Source: Ruegeria discodermiae (GTDB lineage: Bacteria > Pseudomonadota > Alphaproteobacteria > Rhodobacterales > Rhodobacteraceae). Taken from it: 64,000 nt of DNA. The DNA lies in the NCBI RefSeq assembly GCF_030758345.1, contig NZ_JAVAMO010000013.1, positions 1-64,000 on the forward strand, given 5' to 3'. The notes beneath the pieces are model-generated. The model was given only the letters and a program-made list of their open reading frames with translations, was not told where the DNA came from and ran no database searches. The translations under genes were made by a program, and so were the position numbers. Shown one piece after another: positions 9,105 to 17,781 of the stretch (the stretch's first letter is position 1; each line of letters starts with the position of its first letter).

Positions 9105-10405
9105 CGCCGATTGAGATTGGCCTTATCTCGGTCATCGCCATCGTCTTTCTGATCTACGCAGGCGTTTACATTCCGATTGCACTGGGCGTGGTATCGTTCG
9201 TGTCGATCTGGCTGATGCGGGACAATTTCACGCTGGCGCTCAACCTGCTGAAAGTGGCGGTTGGCGACAGCGCGATGGAATATAGTTTCGCGACCATCCC
9301 GTTGTTTACCTTTATGGGGCTCATCGTTTCAAAGGCGGGGTTGGGCAGGGACATCTACGAAGTCATGACCATGCGATTTCGCAAGGTTAAAGGCGGTATC
9401 GGCATGGCAACCGTCGGAGCCAACGCTGTCTTTGCTGCGGTCACAGGGTCATCTATCGCGTCCGCATCCGTGTTCACCAAAGTTTCGGTCCCGCAGATGA
9501 TGGCGCAGGCTTATAACCCGCGCTTTGCTGTTGGCGTTGTGGCCGGTTCCTCGGTGCTGGGCATGATCATCCCACCGTCGGCGATGCTGATCATCTATTC
9601 CTTCGTCGCCGAACAATCCGTGGGGGACATGTTCTTGGCCGGCGTCATACCCGGTATCATGCTGGCCATCGCCTATGTCGGCGCGATTTGGGTTATGGGC
9701 CGTTTCACCCCGGCTTTTGTTGGTGGCCGCGTTGTCGAAGACACCGAATGGATGTCGGGACGTGAGATCGCATCTAAGACCCTGCCGACGCTGTTCATCA
9801 TCACGGTGGTGCTTGGCGGCATTTACACAGGGTGGCTAACCGCAGTCGAGGCGGGTGCCGCCGGGGCCTTTGTTGCGCTGATCATCTCAGTATTACGCAA
9901 ATCGATGTCCCCGAGGGCGTTCTGGGATGCGCTCCTGGAAACCGGCCATATCACAGCGGCGATCCTGTTTCTGATAACAGCAGCTTCGATCTACAGCCGC
10001 ATGCTCGGCCTCGCCGGTCTGCCCAACCAGTTGCAGGATTTGCTTGCAGGGAACTCCGCGTCCTTTTGGTCGATCATGCTGCTCTATGTCCTGCTGATGC
10101 TGTTCTTGGGAACATTGCTCGATACGGCATCGATCATCCTGATCGTCGTCCCTTTGTTCCTGCCGATGGCCGAAGCGCTTGATATGTCGCTGATCTGGTT
10201 CGGGATCATCACCGTGGTGGGAGCTGAGATCGGGCTTTTGACCCCGCCTCTGGGCATATCGTGTTTTGTTATCAAATCCACGATCAACGACGACCGGATA
10301 TCACTCAAGGACGTGTTCATGGGCGCACTTCCCTTTGCGTTCGTGATGCTGATCGTTCTGTTCATTCTGATCGAATTTCCGATCCTCAGCCTTGCCCTGA
10401 TATAA
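9101..10405 (+). CDS. TRAP transporter large permease (DctM family)
   Basis: A 434-residue polytopic membrane protein with about 12 hydrophobic segments; the DctM subunit forms the translocation channel with sodium coupling. Family hallmarks include FTFMGLIVSKAGLGRDIYEV near residue 70, TGSSIASASVFTKVSVPQM with conserved serines, and IIPPSAMLIIYSF. It is translationally coupled to the DctQ gene and followed 10 bases later by the ring-cleavage dioxygenase, which ties import to catabolism. Confidence 0.93.
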   Translation: MTPIEIGLISVIAIVFLIYAGVYIPIALGVVSFVSIWLMRDNFTLALNLLKVAVGDSAMEYSFATIPLFTFMGLIVSKAGLGRDIYEVMTMRFRKVKGGIGMATVGANAVFAAVTGSSIASASVFTKVSVPQMMAQAYNPRFAVGVVAGSSVLGMIIPPSAMLIIYSFVAEQSVGDMFLAGVIPGIMLAIAYVGAIWVMGRFTPAFVGGRVVEDTEWMSGREIASKTLPTLFIITVVLGGIYTGWLTAVEAGAAGAFVALIISVLRKSMSPRAFWDALLETGHITAAILFLITAASIYSRMLGLAGLPNQLQDLLAGNSASFWSIMLLYVLLMLFLGTLLDTASIILIVVPLFLPMAEALDMSLIWFGIITVVGAEIGLLTPPLGISCFVIKSTINDDRISLKDVFMGALPFAFVMLIVLFILIEFPILSLALI

Positions 10406-10415
10406 GGAGGCCAAG

Positions 10416-11282
10416 ATGCGCTCTGTCACCAAAGACAATATCACCGACGTATTCATGGGGTACTTGTCAAAGGACACGGATCCAAGGATGCGCGAAATCA
10501 TGGGGTCCCTGGTCAAGCACCTTCATGACTTCGCGCGCGAAACCAACCTGACGCATGACGAATGGCGCGCTGGGATTGCGTTTCTCGAGGGTTGTGCCGC
10601 TGTGGAAACCGAGGATCGCCACGAGTTTGTGCTGGCGTCGGACGTCCTGGGCCTGTCTTCTTTGGTGGACATGCTGCATTCAAGTCCAGACGCAACAAGT
10701 TCGTCGGTGTTGGGCCCGTTTCACGTATCCGGCGCCCCCCCGCTGCCCATGGGTGGAGATATGAAACGACATTACGGCGGGCCGGTTCTGCTTACTGAAG
10801 GCGTCATTCGGGACACAGAGGGCAATCCCATTGCCGGCGCAGAACTCGACATATGGCAAACGGCCCCCAATGGCCTTTACGCCAGTCAAGATGAAGAACA
10901 GGACACCTATTCTTTCCACGGGCTGATGACAGTTGGCGACGACGGCAGATATGCGTTCACCACAGTTAAGCCTGTTGAATACACTGTGCCGTCTGATGGG
11001 CCAGTCGGCGATATTCTGCGCGCTTGCGGTCGCCATCCGTGGAGGCCCTCACACCTACACTTTATCGTCAAAGCCCCCGGCTATCGCTCACTCGTGACCG
11101 AGATTTTTCCGGACGACGATCCCTATCTGGATCAGGATACGGTCTTCGGCGTTCGGGACGATCTGGTGATGACGTATGTCGAACGATCATCTTCAGAATT
11201 TCCCAATGACATGGCTCTTTCAGGTAAGATCACTGAACCTTACCTGCACGTGAATTTCGACGTCACGCTTGCTCGGGACTGA
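10416..11282 (+). CDS. Intradiol ring-cleavage dioxygenase
   Basis: A 288-residue non-haem Fe(III) dioxygenase of the catechol/hydroxyquinol 1,2-dioxygenase family. The N-terminal helical domain with KDNITDVFMGYL is followed by a beta-sandwich domain. The four iron ligands can be placed: Tyr in APNGLYAS, Tyr in KPVEYTVPSDGPVG, and the two His of RPSHLHF. This order and spacing match enzymes that cleave catechol or hydroxyquinol between the hydroxyls to give a muconate or maleylacetate. AAGGAGG lies 8 bases before the ATG. It is in one operon with the TRAP genes. Ring substitution of the substrate is not known. Confidence 0.9.
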   Translation: MRSVTKDNITDVFMGYLSKDTDPRMREIMGSLVKHLHDFARETNLTHDEWRAGIAFLEGCAAVETEDRHEFVLASDVLGLSSLVDMLHSSPDATSSSVLGPFHVSGAPPLPMGGDMKRHYGGPVLLTEGVIRDTEGNPIAGAELDIWQTAPNGLYASQDEEQDTYSFHGLMTVGDDGRYAFTTVKPVEYTVPSDGPVGDILRACGRHPWRPSHLHFIVKAPGYRSLVTEIFPDDDPYLDQDTVFGVRDDLVMTYVERSSSEFPNDMALSGKITEPYLHVNFDVTLARD

Positions 11283-11303
11283 ACGCTATGGAGGATGTTT
11301 GAA

Positions 11304-12110
11304 ATGCTAAAGTATACCTTCATTGTATGTGCAGCGCTGTTCAGTGGAGTGGCCATCGCGGAAGAGCGACCGATCTTCGATGCGCATATTCACTACAGCC
11401 ATGATGCCGTCAAACTGGTTCCGCCTGAACAAGTGGCCAAAATCCTGCGGGATGCAGGCGTGCGGAAAGCCCTGGTTTCCAGCTCAGACGATAACGGAAC
11501 GCAACTGCTTTTGGCTGCAGCGCCGGACATCGTTGTTCCGGCACTTCGCCCCTATCGCCGTCGCGGTGAGATCAACACCTGGATGCACGACGAAACAGTA
11601 ATCGACTATCTGGAAGCAAATCTGTCGAAGAACGACTACGAAGCCATCGGCGAGTTTCACGCTTATGGGGACGATATCAAAACGCCGGTTATCCAGCGTG
11701 TGATCGCACTGGCGAAGGGGCGGAACCTAATCCTGCACCATCACGGTGATCGCGAGGCGGTTGACCTGATCTTCGAAACCTGGCCGGAGGCTCGAGTATT
11801 GTGGGCCCATTCTGGCTTTGACGATCCGGGAAAGGTGGTCGACGCCCTGGACACGTATCCCCAGCTTTGGGCCGATCTGGCGTTCCGTTCTGATATGGTC
11901 TCGCGGGGTCGTGTCGATCCGGATTGGCAAGCTGCGTTCGAAGCGCATCCTGATCGGTTTATGGTCGGTACCGATACGTTTGCACCGGAGCGCTGGTATT
12001 ACGTCGGCCCGCATGCAGATTTTTCACGCGAGTGGCTGGAATTGCTTCCAGATCAGATCGCAGACAACATTGCCTATGCCAACGCAGAACGTTTGTTGGC
12101 ATCAAAATGA
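11304..12110 (+). CDS. Exported amidohydrolase-2 (ACMSD-like) family protein
   Basis: A 268-residue TIM-barrel metal-dependent hydrolase with an N-terminal signal peptide (LKYTFIVCAALFSGVAIAEE). Metal-binding residues are visible: DAHIHYS at the start of the barrel, ILHHHGD in the middle, LWAHSG, and GTDTF near the end. Most family members are cytoplasmic decarboxylases or hydrolases, so export is uncommon. GGAGG ends 9 bases before the ATG at 11304 and directly abuts an earlier ATG at 11295, so 11304 is preferred. The stop overlaps the next gene (ATGA). Confidence 0.8.
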   Translation: MLKYTFIVCAALFSGVAIAEERPIFDAHIHYSHDAVKLVPPEQVAKILRDAGVRKALVSSSDDNGTQLLLAAAPDIVVPALRPYRRRGEINTWMHDETVIDYLEANLSKNDYEAIGEFHAYGDDIKTPVIQRVIALAKGRNLILHHHGDREAVDLIFETWPEARVLWAHSGFDDPGKVVDALDTYPQLWADLAFRSDMVSRGRVDPDWQAAFEAHPDRFMVGTDTFAPERWYYVGPHADFSREWLELLPDQIADNIAYANAERLLASK

Positions 12111-12484
12111 TCCGCTGGCTCGTCTGGTTTCTGGCATCTTCCGGCGCGGCCATCGCTTGTGAGGCGACGGGGCAGCGGATGAGTACAGAAACTCAGAACG
12201 CACCTGCGGTGCATGTGGCTGTCGACGAAATTCCGTTGGCCCAGCCGTTTTCGATACTCCTCACGGTGTGCGGTGAAACTGCCGTAAGTGAAATGCGTGT
12301 CGATGCAGTCATGCCCGCTCACCAACACGGGATGAACTACCTTCCAGTCGTCACTGCGATAGGCGACGACGTGTTCCGTATCGATGATATGCTGTTTCAC
12401 ATGCCGGGAAAGTGGGAGCTGCAAGTGGACGTAGAGTACAACGGGCAAACGGTATCCTACACTTATGACTTAGCGTTGAAATGA
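12107..12484 (+). CDS. YtkA-like periplasmic protein
   Basis: A small exported protein of 125 residues with a hydrophobic N-terminus (IRWLVWFLASSGAAIAC) that is either a signal peptide or a weak lipobox. The rest matches the YtkA/FixH-like beta-sandwich: MPAHQHGMNYLPVV followed by MLFHMPGKWELQVDVEY. The His- and Met-rich loop suggests metal (copper) or haem-protein partnership, though this is inference. The ATG overlaps the stop of the amidohydrolase, and its own stop overlaps the start of the di-haem peroxidase, so the three are translationally coupled. Confidence 0.7.
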   Translation: MIRWLVWFLASSGAAIACEATGQRMSTETQNAPAVHVAVDEIPLAQPFSILLTVCGETAVSEMRVDAVMPAHQHGMNYLPVVTAIGDDVFRIDDMLFHMPGKWELQVDVEYNGQTVSYTYDLALK

Positions 12485-13611
12485 AGCTGTGGGTGTCAGT
12501 CGCGTTCGTGGCATTAACGAGTGTAGTGCGTGCCGAGGTCTTGCTATCAGAAGACGAGATCCAACAAACGTTGTCCTTCGGGCCGTGGCCGCCACCAATC
12601 CAGCCGGATCCAAGCAATAGGGGTTCAAACGATCCCCGAGCGATTGCTCTGGGCGCTGCACTTTTCGATGATCCGGTGTTGTCGATTGACGGTGCATTAG
12701 CCTGTGCAAGTTGTCACAACCCCGAGCAGGCATTTACCACGCTCGATCCGCGTGCGTTCGGTCGCGTGCTTTTGGATCGGAATACGCCATCATTGCGGAA
12801 CCTTGCCGGGCTACGCTGGTACGGGTGGGGTGGAAAGAGTGATAATCTTTGGGCAGCCAGCTTGCATCCGATCGTCGAAGAACAAGAGATGGCGCACAGT
12901 GAGGAAAGCCTGAAGAGGGCCATTTCTGAAAGTCCTTATGTCAGTGATTTTGAGGATATTTTTGGCGATATTGAAAGCCAAAACCCCGAGCTGGTGTTGG
13001 TAAAGATTGCCAAAGCCCTATCAGCTTATCTGGAAACGCTGGTAACCGAGCGGACACAATTTGACGATTTTCGCGACGCGTTGGAGCGCAGCGATCTGGC
13101 AGAGGCTGCGAACTACCCCGAAGCTGCCCAGCGTGGTCTTCAGCTCTTCTTGGGGCGCGGGAATTGCGCGTTCTGCCATAATGGCCCGAGATTTTCCAAC
13201 AACGAATTCCACGACGCTGGCGTACCGTATTTTCTGAGTGAAACCGAAGTCGACGAAGGCCGGTTCGGAGGATTGAATTTTTTACTCTCCAGCCCTTACA
13301 CATTGGACGGAGACTGGAATGACGATCCGGACAAGCAAGGTGCATGGGCGGTTCGAAATGTACGCAGGAGCCATTCTGATTTTGGAAACTTTCGTACGCC
13401 CAGCCTGCGAGGCGTGGCGGAAACCGACCCCTACATGCATGACGGCAGCCTGAATGATCTGGATGCCGTGGTCCGACACTACAGCGAAATCGATACGGAA
13501 AGGCTTCACACCAATGGTGACGCGGTACTTTCTGAACTGAAATTGACAGAACAGGAGATCGCGGACCTTGTGGCGTTTTTGGAGACATTGTCCAGCGCTA
13601 CGCGGCCTTGA
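12481..13611 (+). CDS. Di-haem c-type cytochrome peroxidase / MauG-like protein
   Basis: A 376-residue periplasmic protein with a signal peptide and two c-haem motifs, CASCHNPEQAF and CAFCHNGPRFSN, in the arrangement of the bacterial cytochrome c peroxidase/MauG family. The N-terminal stretch FGPWPPPIQPDPSN and the end block FRTPSLRGVAETDPYMHDG are also typical. Members either reduce peroxide or oxidise a protein or small-molecule partner; the MbnH subgroup oxidises a tryptophan of a partner. Here it is coupled (ATGA) to a YtkA-like gene and an exported amidohydrolase, suggesting a shared periplasmic job. Its end overlaps the convergent aminotransferase gene by 14 bases. Confidence 0.85.
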   Translation: MKLWVSVAFVALTSVVRAEVLLSEDEIQQTLSFGPWPPPIQPDPSNRGSNDPRAIALGAALFDDPVLSIDGALACASCHNPEQAFTTLDPRAFGRVLLDRNTPSLRNLAGLRWYGWGGKSDNLWAASLHPIVEEQEMAHSEESLKRAISESPYVSDFEDIFGDIESQNPELVLVKIAKALSAYLETLVTERTQFDDFRDALERSDLAEAANYPEAAQRGLQLFLGRGNCAFCHNGPRFSNNEFHDAGVPYFLSETEVDEGRFGGLNFLLSSPYTLDGDWNDDPDKQGAWAVRNVRRSHSDFGNFRTPSLRGVAETDPYMHDGSLNDLDAVVRHYSEIDTERLHTNGDAVLSELKLTEQEIADLVAFLETLSSATRP

Positions 13612-14761
13612 GATACTCCAATGCAGCCTGGGTGCCGCCTGTATTGTGCGGCACGCCGCTTTTGGCGAGTCCCATTTCTACGCCTGAGAGTGTGCCCATC
13701 AACATCAGGTCGTTGAAATCCCCCAAGTGACCTATGCGGAAAACCTTGTCGGCCATTTTAGACAGGCCATTTCCAAGTGAGATGTCATAGTGTTCCAGCG
13801 CTGTCGCACGGAAGGCATCAGCAGAATGCCCTTCAGGGACTTTGACAGCGGTCAGGACGCCCGATTCCTGACCTTGGCGAGCACACAGTACCTCGAGGCC
13901 CCATGCTTGCACGGCATCTCGCGTCGCGGCTCCGTGGCGGGCATGCCGAGCGAATACGTTGTCGAGTCCTTCTTCATGCAACATATCGATGGCTTCAATT
14001 AATCCGTAAAGAAGATTGGTGCCGGGGGTATAAGGGAAAAACCCTGTCTGATTTGGCCCGACCATATCCTGCCAATCCCAATAGCTGCGTGGCGTTGTCA
14101 CGGATTTTGAATGCTCCAACGCTCGATCGCTTACAGCATTGAAGCTCAGACCGGGTGGTAGCATCAGTCCCTTTTGCGAACCTGAGACGCAGACATCTAC
14201 GCCCCAGTCATCAAACCTGAAATCGATCGATGCAAGGCCGGAGATTGAGTCGACCATTAGAAGTGCAGGGTGTTCCGCTGCGTCTATAGCTCTGCGAACG
14301 TCCTCGATAGGCGAGACAGATCCTGTAGAAGTTTCATTGTGGATGACGCAAACCGCCTTGATCTCATGCTGACTGTCTGCGCGCAAGCGGTCTTCGATCT
14401 GATTGGGGTCCGCACCGCCACGCCAATCCCCTTCAATCAACTCTGGCTGCAACCCAATTTTTCCAGCCAAGTTACACCACATGAACGCGAAGTGCCCCGT
14501 TTCATACATGAGAACTTTTTCGCCTGGCGAAACGGTGTTCACAAGCGCAGCTTCCCACGCGCCTGTACCGGATGAAGGGTAGATGAACACGTTTTGTTCT
14601 GTCTTGAAAATAGTTTTCATCCCAGTGAGGGCCTTGTTTCCGACTTCTGCAAAATCTGGCCCTCGGTGGTCGATGGTCTGCATGCTTATGGCCTTCAGGA
14701 TGCGTTCCGGCACGGCACTTGGCCCTGGGATTTGCAAAAAATGTCTGCCCGCGTTGCGCAT
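13598..14761 (-). CDS. Class V aminotransferase, serine-glyoxylate type
   Basis: A 387-residue PLP enzyme of the serine-glyoxylate/alanine-glyoxylate aminotransferase family. The PLP lysine is in VSGSQKGLMLPPGLSF; IHNETSTG and DSISGLASIDF are the cofactor-binding blocks, and the start GRHFLQIPGPSAVPERIL is typical. ATG at 14761 is preferred, with GGAAGGA about 9 bases upstream, over a TTG at 14815. A related enzyme, BhcA, uses aspartate and glyoxylate in the beta-hydroxyaspartate cycle, but no bhcBCD genes are nearby. It is divergent from the 2-hydroxyacid dehydrogenase and may share its regulator. Confidence 0.85.
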   Translation of the reverse strand: MRNAGRHFLQIPGPSAVPERILKAISMQTIDHRGPDFAEVGNKALTGMKTIFKTEQNVFIYPSSGTGAWEAALVNTVSPGEKVLMYETGHFAFMWCNLAGKIGLQPELIEGDWRGGADPNQIEDRLRADSQHEIKAVCVIHNETSTGSVSPIEDVRRAIDAAEHPALLMVDSISGLASIDFRFDDWGVDVCVSGSQKGLMLPPGLSFNAVSDRALEHSKSVTTPRSYWDWQDMVGPNQTGFFPYTPGTNLLYGLIEAIDMLHEEGLDNVFARHARHGAATRDAVQAWGLEVLCARQGQESGVLTAVKVPEGHSADAFRATALEHYDISLGNGLSKMADKVFRIGHLGDFNDLMLMGTLSGVEMGLAKSGVPHNTGGTQAALEYLKAA

Positions 14762-14820
14762 CTGAACTGATCCTTCCGCTGGCGCCGAATAGGTGGCGCG
14801 ATTACCTATTGGCAAAAGTT

Positions 14821-14838
14821 AATTATGAATTCATTATT
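14821..14838. promoter_or_regulatory. Near-perfect palindrome between divergent genes
   Basis: AATTATGAATTCATTATT is an 18-base inverted repeat with one symmetric mismatch; its inner 10 bases are perfect. It lies midway between the divergent aminotransferase and the FAD/Fe-S dehydrogenase starts. It could be the operator of the GntR-family gene that ends the dehydrogenase operon, but no second copy was found to support this. Confidence 0.35.
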
Positions 14839-14895
14839 CAGTCAACGGTGAAGTGAGGCTTCCAATTGGTTGGTTGGGAAGGGAAGGCGAACCCG

Positions 14896-17772
14896 ATGCT
14901 AGAACATGGATCGTTGCACCGCCGACTGTTGTCTGATGTCCAAGGCGAGGTGATGGCTGACCCGGCATCGCGCGCAAGGTATTCGACCGATGCTTCGATC
15001 TATCAGATGATACCGAACGCCGTGGTCATTCCCCGAAACTCAGAGGACGTGCAGGCCGTGTTGTCTGTTGCGCGTGACGAAGGATGCTCCATTCTTCCGC
15101 GCGGCGGCGGCACATCGCAATGTGGGCAAACGGTCAATCAAAGCGTTGTTCTAGACAACACCAAGCACTTGAATCGTATTCTGGACGTGGACGTTGAAAA
15201 CCGTGTCGCGCGTGTTCAGCCCGGTGTTGTTCTGGATCAGTTGAACCAGTCACTAAAGCAATTTGGCTTATGGTTTCCCGTTGACCCCTCGACCGCGTCG
15301 CGCTGCACGCTTGGAGGGATGGCAGCCAACAACTCTTCAGGTGGAAAATCCCTGCGCTATGGGATCATGCGTGACAACGTCCGTGCAATAAGTGCAATCC
15401 TCAGCGATGGTATGGAAGCACGGTTCAGCGCCGATACGGCGGCACCTGGCGACTATGCCGAACTTGTTGGGGACATGCGCGCTCTGGGGCATCGCGAGGC
15501 TGCGGAAATTGATGCCCGGTTTCCCAAAGTTCAGCGTCGTGTGGGCGGGTATAATATCGATGCGCTTGTCGGCAACGACGTCAACATGTCTCATTTGCTG
15601 GTGGGGTCAGAAGGAACACTTGCCTATTTCACTGAATTGGAACTTAACCTTGCTTACTTGCCGGGCGAGAAAGTTGTCGGCGTGTGTCATTTCCCGACAT
15701 TTCGTGCTGCGATGGAGGCTACACAGCACCTGGTGACGCTCAGACCGCAGGCGGTAGAGTTGATCGACGACACCATGATCGCATTGGGGCGTGAAATCCC
15801 GCTGTTCCGCAGTACGATTGAGGCGTTTGTCGAAGGCCACCCCGAAGCCCTGCTGTTGGTGGAATTCGCCGAGGGTAGCGCCGAGGCCAATGCTGCAAAA
15901 CTGGTCGAGCTTTCCCAACTGATGGGAGATCTCGGGTTTGATTTCAGCGGGACTGAAAACCGTTGGGGCGGGGTTGTATCAGTTACTGATACCAAACTGC
16001 AAAAATCTATCGCGGAATACAGAAAATCTGGGTTGAACGTGATGATGTCGATGAAAGAGGTGGGTAAACCGATCTCGTTCGTTGAAGACTGCGCTGTCCC
16101 GTTGCCTGATCTCGCCGATTACACCGCTGGCCTGACTGAAATTTTCGCCCGACACGGCACAAAGGGGACATGGTACGCGCATGCTTCTGTCGGGTGTTTG
16201 CATGTTCGTCCTGTCCTGAACATGCGGCAGGATAAGGACGTCCGTAATATGAGAGCGATTGCCGAAGAGACCTTTGATCTGGTCAAGAGATACAAGGGGT
16301 CTCATTCAGGCGAACACGGTGATGGGATCGTGCGATCAGAGTTTCATGGCAAGATGTTCGGCACGCGTATCGTTTCCGCGTTTGAAGAGGTTAAAGACCG
16401 GTTCGATCCCGATGGGCTAATGAACCCCGGCAAAATCGTGCACGCGCCCGCCATGAATGATCGCCGCCTATTCCGCTACGGCCCGGATTATTCAGTTCCT
16501 GAATTCGAGACGGCGTTGGACTGGTCGGCTTGGCCGGGTGCCGGAGGGGGATTCCAGGGCGCCGTCGAGATGTGTAACAACAACGGTGCGTGTCGCAAGC
16601 TCAAGGGCGGGGTTATGTGTCCTTCTTTCCGTGCGACCCGAAACGAGCGTGATGCCACACGTGGGCGGACAAACACGTTGCGTTTTGCGATCAGCGGACA
16701 GTTGCCGGGCGGTTTAACTTCAGACGCAATGCAGGACACGATGAAATACTGCGTGTCTTGCAAGGCTTGCGCGCGTGAATGCCCGACTGGCGTCGATATA
16801 GCCCGCATGAAGATCGAAGTGCTTTCGGCGAAACGCAAAAAGGACGGGCTGACATTGGCAGATAAATTAATAGCTTATCTGCCCCGATATGCACCTAAAG
16901 CAGCGAAAGCCGCGTGGCTTTTGAATGCCCGGAACAAACTTGCTCCTTTACGCTACCTACTGGAAAAACCGACTGGAATTTCGGCGCGACGTGACCTGCC
17001 AGTGTGGTCTTCTGACCCGTTCCGGGATGCCGAGGCACAGGACGCTGATCCGCAGGTTCTTCTGTTTGTCGATGTGTTCAACCGGTATTTTGAGCCTGAC
17101 AATCTACGCGCCGCGGTCCGGGTCCTGCGTGCGCTAGGACTGCGGGTCGCCATAGCACGAGATGACCATAATGGAAGGCCGCTGGATTGTGGGCGCACTC
17201 TTTTGTCTGTGGGTTGCGTGGAAGAGGCGCGTCACGAGGCACAGCGCGTGATTGACGCGACACGAAAGGCAGTCGCTCAAGGGGTTCCGGTGGTCGGGCT
17301 TGAACCGTCCTCAATCCTCACTTTTCGGGATGAATTTTTGGCTCTTTGCCCGGGACGGGAAGCAGAGCTGTTGTCGCAAGCCACGTTTACCTTCGAGGAG
17401 TTTTTGGCAGGCCAACCGAACTTGCCCCTGAAGCCCTTGAAGCACCCAATCTACGTACATGGACATTGCCACCAGAATGCGCACGATGCCGTCACACCGA
17501 TGCTCAATCTTCTGAAGCGTATTCCCGAGGCGCAGGTTCACATGATTGAAAGCAGTTGTTGTGGTATGGCCGGGGCATTTGGATACGCGCCCGAAACTAT
17601 CGATGTCTCGATCAAGATGGCAAAGCTCGACCTGTTTCCAGCTTTAGAAAAAGCGCCTGCGGATGCAATTGTTGTGGCGGATGGAACATCGTGCCGGCAC
17701 CAAATCACTGAGGGTACCCTGCGGCAGCCCATGCATGTCGCGCGCCTGCTGGAAATGGCACTTGACGAGTAG
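14896..17772 (+). CDS. FAD/Fe-S 2-hydroxyacid dehydrogenase (D-2-hydroxyglutarate/D-lactate type, YdiJ-like)
   Basis: A very large single-chain oxidoreductase of 958 residues. The N-terminal half is a GlcD-type FAD-binding oxidase (PRGGGTSQCGQTVNQ) with its cap domain. It is followed by a Cys-rich linker, a 4Fe-4S motif CVSCKACARECPTGVD, and a GlpC-type C-terminal domain with HGHCHQNA and SSCCGMAGAFGY. This matches E. coli YdiJ, which oxidises D-2-hydroxyglutarate, and the Dld-II lactate dehydrogenases. ATG at 14896 follows GGGAAGGGAAGG, so the upstream TTG at 14866 is rejected. It is followed 9 bases later by a GntR gene. Confidence 0.88.
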   Translation: MLEHGSLHRRLLSDVQGEVMADPASRARYSTDASIYQMIPNAVVIPRNSEDVQAVLSVARDEGCSILPRGGGTSQCGQTVNQSVVLDNTKHLNRILDVDVENRVARVQPGVVLDQLNQSLKQFGLWFPVDPSTASRCTLGGMAANNSSGGKSLRYGIMRDNVRAISAILSDGMEARFSADTAAPGDYAELVGDMRALGHREAAEIDARFPKVQRRVGGYNIDALVGNDVNMSHLLVGSEGTLAYFTELELNLAYLPGEKVVGVCHFPTFRAAMEATQHLVTLRPQAVELIDDTMIALGREIPLFRSTIEAFVEGHPEALLLVEFAEGSAEANAAKLVELSQLMGDLGFDFSGTENRWGGVVSVTDTKLQKSIAEYRKSGLNVMMSMKEVGKPISFVEDCAVPLPDLADYTAGLTEIFARHGTKGTWYAHASVGCLHVRPVLNMRQDKDVRNMRAIAEETFDLVKRYKGSHSGEHGDGIVRSEFHGKMFGTRIVSAFEEVKDRFDPDGLMNPGKIVHAPAMNDRRLFRYGPDYSVPEFETALDWSAWPGAGGGFQGAVEMCNNNGACRKLKGGVMCPSFRATRNERDATRGRTNTLRFAISGQLPGGLTSDAMQDTMKYCVSCKACARECPTGVDIARMKIEVLSAKRKKDGLTLADKLIAYLPRYAPKAAKAAWLLNARNKLAPLRYLLEKPTGISARRDLPVWSSDPFRDAEAQDADPQVLLFVDVFNRYFEPDNLRAAVRVLRALGLRVAIARDDHNGRPLDCGRTLLSVGCVEEARHEAQRVIDATRKAVAQGVPVVGLEPSSILTFRDEFLALCPGREAELLSQATFTFEEFLAGQPNLPLKPLKHPIYVHGHCHQNAHDAVTPMLNLLKRIPEAQVHMIESSCCGMAGAFGYAPETIDVSIKMAKLDLFPALEKAPADAIVVADGTSCRHQITEGTLRQPMHVARLLEMALDE

Positions 17773-17781
17773 GAAGTGGCA

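Noticed and set aside
12107-13611. MbnP-MbnH metallo-mystery pair
   Set aside because: The di-haem protein is related in type, but the small partner is YtkA-like and lacks the size and Cys pattern expected for MbnP.
13598-14761. BhcA (aspartate-glyoxylate aminotransferase) of the beta-hydroxyaspartate cycle
   Set aside because: The family fits, but bhcB, bhcC, bhcD and the IclR-type regulator are missing from the neighbourhood.
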